From contig JBBMNZ010000001.1 in assembly GCA_037954325.1 (NCBI GenBank), positions 13,559,758 through 13,623,757 on the forward strand: a DNA stretch of 64,000 nucleotides. Direction: 5' to 3'. The position numbers and the translations under genes are program-made. Within the stretch, counting starts at the first letter, position 1, and each line of letters starts with the position of its first letter. This DNA is from Fistularia commersonii (taxonomy: Eukaryota; Chordata; Actinopteri; Syngnathiformes; Fistulariidae). The notes beneath the pieces were generated by a model. The model was given only the letters and a program-made list of their open reading frames with translations, was not told the DNA's origin and did no database searches. Positions 50,173 to 62,239 of the stretch are shown here, in pieces.

Positions 50173-53100
50173 TATATTACATGTTGTGTAGCACAACTAT
50201 CTTTTGTTCACTGGCCTTTCACCCGGGCTTGAACGACTAGAACTACTTGCTATTTGGCTCTCTGTTTAATTTCATCTCCTATATCGTGTGGTAATGTATA
50301 TGTGCTTACTGGGGCACCTGTACCATCTGTACAAAGCTCCATTCAACTTCTTTAATGTTACACCAAACAAATATACAATGCTTATTAGCTACACTGACCC
50401 CATAAACCAAAAAAAATTTAAGAATTTCATTATTTCATTATTAAAAGGCTGAGCATGAAGTACAGTGCCCTAGCTTCATCGATTACCTTATTACTGCCAA
50501 TATGCCAACAGAATAGGTCAGGATGTATTGGTACCTAATATTCTTTAACTACAAATCCAGAGAGAGGTAACCCACAGCCCTAGCTGCATAGCTACCTTCT
50601 TTTGAAGAAAAAAGTTCCATTTGGTACTTTTACATCTCCACAGCCAAATATACATTCTTGTCTCTCTGCATTTGTATACAGAACATTAGGTGTAAAAGAA
50701 GCACAGTGTTTTTGACTGCATCTGCACCGAATTGTAAACAAAGGGCTTTAGGTTTGGTAGGATTCAACACCCATGACCTTTTGCACTGAGTCTGACTTTG
50801 CAAGCAAGTTTCTAAACCAGTAAACCAACTTAGCTGGAAATGACCCAAAAATAGTTTTTATCATGCGCTTTAGACCCTGTCATGGCCTACATCATAATCA
50901 CATCACAGCACAAGCCAGGGCAATAACAAAGAAAAAACAAAGTTAAATGGCATCACCTAGGGCTACATAACCTATTTCAAATGTTATCGTTCTATGCTGT
51001 TGGGTAATATAATTGAAAGAATAATTATTAAGCTATATGTTATATAATCTATCTCAACTGGTGCTATAAAGGAAATCCCAAGATAATATAGATTTAATGC
51101 AGTGACACAATTGGGGTGAAGAATGTTACAAAAGTATATAAACAAAACAGAAAGCACAGTTAATGGCTGACAATCATTAACATCTGAGATGTAGCAGCTG
51201 TGATAAACACTGAATAAGATGTACAGAAAGCCTGATACACCACTGTCTTCTGGATCACACAATGTACAAAACTCAGCTATAAAATCTTTTTTTTTCTCAT
51301 TTGCTACACATGATCATTTAGGGCATAGGTGATGGGATTTAACAGTGTGAATGTTTTAAGTCTTTTCCATAGAACACGTGTTTTCAGGTTGGTGAAAATG
51401 TCTAGTATCTCCAGCACAGGTAATCCTCCTGTCTGTTCACTGTGATGCGTTTATGTTTAATCTAGGACATCGGTTGACTGCATCCCTGGTGTAAAAAAAA
51501 AAAAAAAAAAAAAAAAAGATAAATCACGTTACCCAAATTTTTTTGATGATGATCCAATTTGCTAGCAAGTGTTAGGTAACATCATTAGGCAATATGATTT
51601 GGCTTCAGCTAGGCCTCACCCACCTACCCAAATGATAGTGCTTACAATGTGAAAAAACTTTTTCACAGAACCTTAGCTAAGGAATACTGACCACAAACCA
51701 CACGCTGGCTGCATGGCTGATTTGGGAAGGTATGAAGAGATTAAAGAACTTGCCACAGAGAAGACGCTCAACCAAAAGGTAGGGGAGAAGAAGAGGTAAG
51801 GAAAATAAGAAAGATGGAGGATATTATGGCAAATGTGTTGAATGAAGAGTGAACTATTACAATAGGCAGCCGGAGGAAGCTAAACTCCCTTCCATAACTC
51901 TTATTAAATATTATTTGCAGTGGCCCAACTCCGTTTCGAGCTCCCAGCAGTGGTAAATCTAATTACGTGGTCTACTTCTCACAAAACAAGTATACCAGTC
52001 GTGCTGAACACAGCCACATTTCATCCTCTAGAAAAATGACTGGCAGCCTTTTCTACTCATCGTGCTACCATTGAGTGATGTGCTTTTAGCAAGATTATTC
52101 CAGATCATCACTGGTAATCACATCAGCTATGGGAGGTGGGTGTGAGAAGGGGGAAGAAAAGGCTGACAAAGAGGAGAAACTAAGAGGAGCAGTACATAGG
52201 AGAGCGGAGGGAGCCTGGAGAAGAGGCCCTGCAGAAACTTACCAAGCTGGAGACCGTAGATACCCAGGGTGGGATCAGTGGTGGTGTGCAGCCGTCTCTT
52301 CTTTCTCCAGCACCGGGCGGGGTATGTGTACATCTGTCCCGCTTCCACTCCTGCATAGTAATGATTAAATATATGCAACAAGACTGTTACAGCTCCAAAG
52401 TACTGTATATTGATAATGAAGAACAATCAAGATACTTGATGGTATTTATGGTGACTTTGAAAAACATTTTTTGAGGCCAACTTTAATATTTGCCTTTATT
52501 TATTACATTGATGTATGTTAGAAAGATAAGAGAGAAAATTATCACGAAATATAAAATAAATAAAATATACATGAAGTGTAGATTGTCTTGAGTAGCCAGG
52601 CCATGATTATCAGCAAGGGACATTGTTAGCAAATTCTTTGAACATTATTTTCAGTACTTTGAAGACTTCAACAGAAACCCTGTTCAGTTTCAGCTCAGTT
52701 TCAACTCAAGACGAAAAAAAAAAAATATCTGTCTGTGTGAGCATGTGTGTGTCCCCACCAGGGCTGCGGTGGTGGCGTTCCATCCAGATGTAGCAGTTGT
52801 TCTGGGCCACACCGGTTTGTGAGTCCAGGAATGGCAGTCGTACACTGCGTTCAGCACACAGGCGAGCATTGTAGCTGCGGCACTGCTCGATGGCCTCCTT
52901 ATAGAACTGATCGCCCAGCCTGGAGGGGGTAACCAACGAAGATTAGCAAAGTTTATTGAGGTAGTTAACACACGCAGGCCCTGCATAATCACTGATCAAG
53001 AAGTCTCAAATCTCCGAGATAAACATTTTTCTCGTGCATGGTTACAGCTTGTTTCTTGACATGGTGGTAGTGAGCCACTCCACCATCAAGCAGCTCACAC

Positions 53101-56100
53101 TTAGCTCCACTTTTCTGAGCACCAGTGAGATTTTGGCTGGCCCTCAGGGCTTCAATGTTAATATTCAGAGTGAAATGGGGAAAGATATTTCACAGTCAAA
53201 CCTCAGACGCTGCCACATGCCTGGTATGCCAATTAGCTTACTTAATTAATCGCAGCAGAGTGACGAACACAAGGGCAGGATCTAATTTGACTATATCAAA
53301 GATGGGCAAGAATACCACAATTCATGGCAAGGTACTATGTGTGTTTATTGTTATGTCTTAGAGACAACAGGAAGAATAGCTGCAGGTGGTGATCGGGGCA
53401 TCTCTACACACAGGCTCCTCCATGTGTTTTTAATTACTAAGGAAGGACAGCCATTTTGAAGTGAAACTAATTAGCTGACAACAGTGAGACAAGCCCAGAA
53501 TCATTAAGTAGACCTGGGGAGGCAGGAACCTAATTTGTCCTGCTTTAACCCCCTCTCCATCATTGCTCCTCGCCCAGGATGAGACAACGTCCAGCAGATG
53601 AACAGACGTGTTAGGAATGCTGTCCCGCACAAAGCCGACTGCTCTGTGGTTCACACAAAGCCACAGTGTCTGAGGCTTCTGGGAAAGAGGGGCTTCATGT
53701 CCGTGTGGCTGAGAAGAGTAAACACTAAAATGTCACAGGTACAGCATGACAGCAGGAATGGGAAGACAGGTGTGAGAAACAGAGATGTGGGAGGGTGGGA
53801 ACATGAGAAACTTCAACAAAAAAAAAAAAAAAGTACAAAATGAGGCTCAAGGCTGAAAAAGGCAAGTTTTTGGATACATTTTGTAAAAGGGAGGATTATC
53901 GCATTGTAACACCAACAGTACCCTAAAAAGAGGTGAATACTTTTATACTATTACACTAATGCAGCTGTTTTCAATCCTGTGGGATAGAGAATAACACAAG
54001 AGATGTACCAGAGGACAGCCTGATATTCTTCTTGTTGAGAGATATTAGCCTATTATGAAATTTTGATGTGTTATGTCTACTAGCCGTGATTGCTTTTAAA
54101 GAGAAATGTCCTACGTCTCCTGTATCAAACTCAACCTGCATACTTTACTGCCATTCCTTGGTATCAACTCTCAGCTATGATGGTGCAGCGTGATGTATCA
54201 GCTTACTGAAAACAGACTGGCTGTAAATTGTCCCCAAAGTAGTCTCTGCTTTGCGGACAACGTGAAAGCAGCACTCCTCTGAGGTTGCACAAGAACAGAG
54301 GAAAAGAGGATGCTAATCAGTCTTGGGGAACATTTTCAAGGGAATGTGGTGTGGGGATGGTGGTGGTGTTGTTGGTGTTGTCTGGTGGGCGGTGCCTGTC
54401 TGTGCAGCGACATGCTCTCAATCAGAGCCTTGCTGCCCCAAGCAGCAGGTGCACCGGCTTAGGTGAGAGATCTTTCTGACACATGCAATGAGTGCCTGGA
54501 TGCAGAGATTCCAATGAAACAGGAGCAAGTGAGACAGTAAGGGAGAGAAGCAAACAGACACAGATAGACAGAGAAAGAGAGTAAACGCTCATGCTCATTC
54601 CTTTACTATGGTAAACATGGACATAGACATGTTTCCATCACATCAGGGGACAAAACACTGACTTTGATCCATGCAATGGTCATTACCCAATCCCTGTTCA
54701 AAATTCAGCCGAGAAGTTTCCAACGTAGGAGCTAAAGTCTTTGCGCCTGAACCAAGTATTTGGGATGGGCTATGAGGCGGTTCAGGGCAGGGTTCTCACA
54801 TGATCTAGTGTGTTGGCACATTATCATGATTCTTGTGTTATGTGATTCGTGTGGTGTGTCAAAAATCCAATGGAATGGGCATATAATTTTGGCCTTACAG
54901 AGTTTATGTACAAAGATTTTCTTTTTTAAATTTTGCCTCAGACCCTAAAGCTGTTTGTCATTTAGGAGTGTTGAATAAATAATACTTAAATAAATACAGT
55001 ATAGTTAAACTATATAAACTAATAAAAGTACGTATATGTTTTGTGAGATATTACTAGGCACATTACTAGGCTAACATAATCTTTATGCTACACAGACCAA
55101 GATATACTTTCAAATTCAACTTTATTTCACTTAAATCATATAGATTCTATTTCCATTTCAGTTTTTAAGAATTTTCAATAGATTGAAACATGACTGGAAT
55201 ATGGATTGATAGAATTGTGACAAGGCCAATACTTACTATTATTAAAAATTACACCTTGTCTACACCAAACTATTTACAAGCTGTCAACTTGTACGAGGAG
55301 TGTTTTATCTGTGTGCTTAATAGACTTCATGAATGAGTGGTGGAACTTGTGACCTGAGTTTTTTTTCAGTGCCGGATCAACCCACATTTGACATCCGGTA
55401 CTAAATTCTGATCACTGTTAGTGAGTGTGATCATTGGTGGCTAATTAGGTTGCCGTTGAATAACATTACATATGGTCAGTTATTAAGATTTAAAAACAAA
55501 CAAAACAATTAGTTCTAAAAACAGCAAAACTGATGATGATACTGAAATAATTTGTATTTGTGCAATGCATAGTTTTAGCCTCACCAGTGAGCACACTGAT
55601 CTGCCTCATATCCTAATAACTCATCAGTTATTCAATGCCAGCATAACCTGCCATTCAAAGGTTTTGACTTGGGGTAAAATAGATCCTGCCATCAGGTTGC
55701 TTGCAGTGGGCTGGTAAACTCGTACTAGCTTATACAACTTGCATGACCCAATTTTCAGATATTGATATAGGTATCATATCATGATTTCTTTGACACACAT
55801 TTGTTGAATATCAACTTTAAGGTGAAAGCACAAAAAGAAATTTGACATCATTAAGCCCATCTCGAATTCAGTGCAAGAAAAGAAACTGACCAAAGCAAAA
55901 ATGAATGCTCTACAGACTCACAAATTGCCTAAATATTTCCTCTGTAGGCTACGTCTGAGACGCTAGAAAGTTTTTTTGTTTTGTTTTTCTTTACAAATCA
56001 TTGCCTGAAAAAGTAAGACATGTTGACAACAGCACATTGCTACATTTGTATGCAACATGAAAAAGCAATTGCACAGACTGATGGGCACATTTACATGTTG

Positions 56101-59100
56101 TGCTTTTAGCTAAAATAAAATAGTCACATGAAGTAGAATAGTAATATCAAGTTGAAGGAGGAAATTCAGGAGTGTCTACCTTCTGTATTATGGTGTCTGT
56201 CCAGGGTATACTATATGGGCAGGCAGCACATAATACTCAAACAAGGTTGATTTGAAAATTGAAAAGTAACTGTTAAATCCAGCTAGTGGACCCATAAAAA
56301 CAGAATTTTTGGAAACTAGAAAAAGATTTAAAGTGCTGGAAGAGTAATGACAGACAGCTTTGTTATGACATTGTTGTTAGCTAGCTAATAAATTCTCTGA
56401 ATGTGTAACTGGCAGTGATCACAAAGTTTTACCAGCAAAAATGTGACTGAATTTTCTTGTAAAACAGTAAACGGTGTGGTTTTTCTTTCCTTTTTTGCAA
56501 ACATTTTTCAAGTGATGCAAAACATAATGATTCATTTGGTTACAGTCAGACGTTCATATCTGTTCATGTATTCAACATGCAACTTCAAGCGGGGGTCTCT
56601 GAGTACAACAGCATTGGCACATTTTTCAAAATCAATCAACAAAGAACACAGCTCCTAATGTATTGCCTAATGACAATAATCCTCCCTCAGGATTCCTGCA
56701 GTCTTTGCCACCAGATCTGAATATTTAGCATTCTACACATTGGAAAGTGTGTTGGTGAAGCACTGATAAGCCATTCGGCTTGTGTCTTTGAGTCTTTAAT
56801 GCTTGGAATTTCTGTTCTGAATTAGAACTGCCAATTGAGGCTTTCTGGTGCTTCTATTGTTGAAGGACAAAGTTGGTGAATTTACAACTGAATGAAATTG
56901 TGTACTTTGATCTAAGTAAAGGGTCAAACACAAGCCACTCTTACACTGACACTAATTCTAACTATTCAACAGGTCCTAAAACTAAAAATGTTTTTATCTC
57001 AAACTTGCTTGTTATTCTCCAAAGGCTGAAATAAACCATCACAATAGGTATGAATTAGGGATTTATTCATGCAAAGTCCGATCTAATTTCTCCAGACTTT
57101 TCTCCTCTGGCCTCTTTAAAGGTGCAGACCTTTTTCCACTGTACTTGACTTGAGGAAGTTTCTGAATCTGAATTCTAATGTGTTGAAATTTAATGCTGCT
57201 ATTTAGTTCTATTTAGTTTCATAAGTAGCTATTTCGTTCAGTTGCCAAAAAATGTATACTGATCAATTGCAATGCTGTAATCTGCCAATGCTGGACTTTC
57301 AAAGCCCATGTCAGTAAACCGGTAAGGTTTACAAAACAACAGTTGTCAACAAAAGTAAAATTGTGATTTGACTGCAAACTAAAATAATAATTTTATTTTA
57401 CAGTCAAACATCCAGGGTCAACCAGCATAAATTCTGTGCTCTAAGTGTCCATTTGCAATATAACCAGTCTGATCGTCTGACCGCTTTTTGATTGCATTGT
57501 TTTGTGTTCAGTGATCGCTACAATAACTAACTAAATTATGAATCTAACAGAGCCGAAACCAGAATAACGGCTTCAGAGTCAAAAGTCATTCTGGCTCTGC
57601 AAGCATTTCAGCGCTTAGATGCGGTGCAGTTGAGTGTGAGTGCAGGAGAGCAAGGAACAAAAGCAAATCTTGTGGCCAGTGGCCTCCGCTATCAGCATGT
57701 TTCTGTCAACACTTTGCCATGTCACATGGCTGAGTCCGTAATGTGAGCGTATGTCAACACTTATTTTGCATATGAGACAACAAACTCAAGTTTGTTTGAG
57801 TAACAGGAGTGTAAGCTCCACTGTCCACTTCAAAATGGAACAGCATATATAAACAGGCAGAAGAAACTAATTGGATTGTAACCTCCGTTTGAGCAACTGC
57901 TTGGAGGATATGATAATTTTGCAGGTGCACAGCTCTTTCACAGGAAGCAACAGCAGCCACCACACAGGGAGGGGGGAGGACTTGCAGACTGACTGTATCC
58001 TGACAACAACCTCTAATTACACCAATCAGAACAACACAGATTAAGGGCAGGAGGAAAAAGGGCCATACACCTCCACACTGCAAGAGCCAAGATTCAAGTT
58101 AATGGCAACGTTGCTGACCAATGGGAGGGATCTACTAACTGCAACGTCAATGGAGCTGTAGGCAGAGGACAAGTCCAACCTTCAGACCTCCAGCTGTGGC
58201 TACAATATTAATAAAGATGTATATGCCTACTTATTAATTGGATGTTGTAGAGTCCATTTTACTTTAATCAGTTTCCAGAGATTATTGGCCTCTCGTGAAA
58301 AGAAGGCAAAGATAACTACACAGATATGTGCAGAGTGTGCTGCAGCCTCATCTGTTACATCTCTCAAACAAAGTCAAACCAGCATTTGACTTCCCCCAAG
58401 TGAATCATCTTAATACCAAAAAAAGGTCAAACCGGTCCACAGGAGCAACATCCAATTAGTGTCAAGTGTGACTAATTATAATCTGACAAATGTGTGAAAT
58501 GAAGTCAGAAGCCCAACACAGAGGCTAATTATAGCAGATTGAAACACTTCATTAAGTACAGTTTATAGCAAGGAGACATTCCACATAATAATGCAAAAAT
58601 GACTTTGAGATAAAGACCAATTTGACAGCACAGAAATTATGAAATATGCTTTCCAGTAACAAAGTACAAAAGTGTAGTTCCCCCACTGAAAGACTACTAA
58701 AGGGATGTCTTATCTTATCTGTAACAAATACTGGATATTCAGTAACCCATGTTTTCATGCTAAGCGTTCACACAACACAGAAGGTCGCATTTGAGCTGAC
58801 TTCATTGTAAGGATCTCTTACAGCAATAAGAAATGGGACAAAATCCATATTTCAGAAACTATGATGAAAATTGAACTCTGACATGTAATTTGTTCATTAG
58901 CAAATAATATTATTTATATGAATAGTACAACTGTACATTATTGAAATACTGTCCTGACTATGTAAAAAGAGCTCAAATTACTTTTTGGTTTGCTTACTTT
59001 TCCATCAATTTGGTGATTGACTCTATTTACAAGATAGAAGCGAGTCAAGGTATAATCAATTCATTAGTATTGGCTTTCAACCAATTGAAACCAGTATTTT

Positions 59101-62100
59101 GTTGTATATGGGCTGCCATAAACAAATAAGATCTGCCGACAAAACAGCTGTGAGTGAGCCTAATAGGTTTAAACACCTTTAACACTTTATTTCAATAGGG
59201 AAAAAAATAGTAGATTATGTGGAATTGTGATAAGACCCCTATAAAAAATCATATATTGTTTTACTTAGTTAAGGGACAGGATGGATGCAGGCACTCTGTT
59301 TTCTTAATGGATGGCACAAGAATTCCATTTGGGCCATGGGGAAAATACCCAAAAACTTAATGATGGATGAGATGGGGGAGGGCAAATACAAAAAGTTTCA
59401 TTGGGGCAACACAAAATTTCTTTGCAGACACTATATGTACTAATAAAATGTATAAACGCGTTTGCCTGATAATTAGTACAGATATTCACATTTTTTTCTA
59501 TGAAATGACAGAGAACTCCAGGTATTTCAAGTGGTGAAATAAAACACTATTATGCAATTACCCTTGCAGCCCACTTATAGCAGCAGACCAAATAAACTAG
59601 ATAACAAAACTACTACCTACGCATAAACCATTCTGTGCGTGTAGTTTATTACTGCAGACATATTGAAATATCAGCATTTGAAGATGATTTCATTTTTAAG
59701 TCTGTATCAGCTGCAGCCAATGTCATCCTGATAATACTGAGCAAAGTCAACAAAAATAGGCTTCTACTACATGTACATGAAGCCCAAAGATTAGCAATGA
59801 AAGCACTAATGCATAAACAAAGTTTCGAATCAGATTTCAATTTAACTGGCAGTTCCTCATTCAGTGTGAGTATGCATGTTGGGTGTCATGCTGAAAGGCT
59901 ACTAGAAGGACCAATACTCTCTGGTACTGGCCAAACAGTTTTGCCATTATCTTTACAGAATTGTATTGCTTACAAATAATACATGGAATTCTTACTGTCT
60001 ACTTGCTAAAGCAAATACTAATGTCATCCATTCAACTAGGTCTAAGTTGCAAAATGCTGTTTAATAATTTAAACAATTTCACAGAACATTATTGTTTTAT
60101 TGACTTTTTTTTACTATTTCTTGACTGGATACTTAAAGTTTTATAATAGGATTAATCTTTGCATGAATTTGATTGCATGCAACAGCTGCAAATTGTGAGA
60201 GAGAAAATAGTGTACACAGCACACAACCCTGCACTTTGTTGCCAACCAGTGGTGGGCTGTCAGGGCCTGCAAGTCCTTCTCTGCTGGCCTAAAAATATCT
60301 GAATCACAGACTGACTTTAATTATATTCTGTCCATGAATACTTATTAAATAATTCCAAATGGTCTGTCTGCTTCCTTTCATGGCTTTTTCCCTGGCTGTG
60401 CTGCTTCCAGACATGTATTTTCATATTAAAGCATTTAACCAATCATATTTCAGCCATTACTTGTTGCTAGGCAGGGTCAATGTCAAAGATATCTGCCTGG
60501 AGGCCTGCAGAATCAGATTCACAGGCTTTTCAAGAAAAGCTGGACATCATCAAGAAAGGCCGGGCAACTCCGACGCTTGCAAGCCTGTTACAGGAAGGAA
60601 AAGAATTTGTCCGTCACTTTCAGTCCTCTAACTATAAGTTGTCCCCCTGGCTCACAGTCTCCAAGGAACACTCCAAATTGTATTGCTGGGAGTGCTTGTT
60701 ATTTGCCACTGATCCACATGGTTTTTGGAGCTACACTGGGTTTGTAAATTTGACTTGCCTAACCAAGGCAACAACGAGACACCAGAGCACTGCCGGACAC
60801 CTAAAAGCAAAGGTGCTGTCCAAAACTTTTGGGAAAACCAGATTGGCTCTACAGCTGAGTGAGCAAGTGCGCAGCGAGTAACGCAGCACAGCTCACACTG
60901 GTCCTGTGTTATGTAATGGGCACATGTGTCAAGCAGTTGATAAGATTTAAAGACCCTACCAGTGGGAAATGAGCCAATGACATTGCAGGTCTTATTATCC
61001 GATTTTTGGTGGAAAATTAATGTCTGGTTAAAGTTGTAGCACAGTGTTTTGACGGCGCAGCAGTCATCTCTTCTAGATTAAATGGACTGCAAGCTAAAGT
61101 TAAGGAGAGAGCAGCTGTACACATTTGTGTGTTTGGCGCTGACCATCCCTGTGTCCACTGCTTCTGTCAAGCGAACATTTTCAGCCCTAAAGCGAATTAA
61201 GACATATGCCAGAAATACGAAAGAGCAGGCTCGACTTTCAGCATTAGCTTTGATGGCGATAGAAAAGGACTTCTTGATGGAGCTGAATCACACAGATAAT
61301 CTATAAGACAGAGTAATTGAACTCTTTTTGAGGAAAGGAGGATGGATTTTGTGTACAAATAATCAAGAATTTTTGGTGAGTAAAACGTTTCTATTTTCTT
61401 AAATAATATATTGCAATTTAATGAGTGCATTACTGTTGCTTGTTTATATGTGTCACAGTTGTAGAGGGAGGCATGTGCACCCCCAGTTTGTTTCTTGAGC
61501 AACAGCATTTATTGTGGCTACACAAGTTATCCCTGCAATTTAACGGCTCTTTATACTGTATTTCTGCATAATGAGATGGTTCTTATAGCCATAAAATAGT
61601 TCTTGAGGGGTGGATTGATAAACGGAGCATCACTGAAGGCCTAGCTATGAAATGCACAGCCTGCCACTGTAGCCGACAATATGTATTTGGTGGTTGTGTA
61701 AAGTACTATGGTAACTATTTCAGCCCTGTATGACTTAAATAAGATATTATGCAGTAGACTTTGACTGGAATGCAGGCTCATCTGGTGTACCTTCCAGGAC
61801 AGAAGGTACACAAACAACGTAATACCCGGTTAGAATATATACTTCATCCCAAAGTAAAAAAACACACATCTAAGATTAAATCTGTGTGTCCATCGAATCA
61901 ATTCACATCCTTTCCTTGCAATGGTAATGTCAAATCAACAAAAGCACAGTGGTGCAGTGTTGGTGGGTCCACTCCTCGTGCTGTGGTCCACGAAGGTGCA
62001 GGGTACCTCTATGAGGCAGCAGATGGTTCTCCTGCTTGTATCCAGCACTTCCTCTCTGTTGGAGCATCTCTCTGACAGATGGGCCCAGGATCCTGGACCA

Positions 62101-62182
62101 AGCTAATCTCCAACACTCCTCCACTTAAAGGCACAGCGGAGCGCCTGCTCAATCTCCACACATAGCCTTCGTGGTGGCGAAG

Positions 62183-62239
<57 letters not shown>

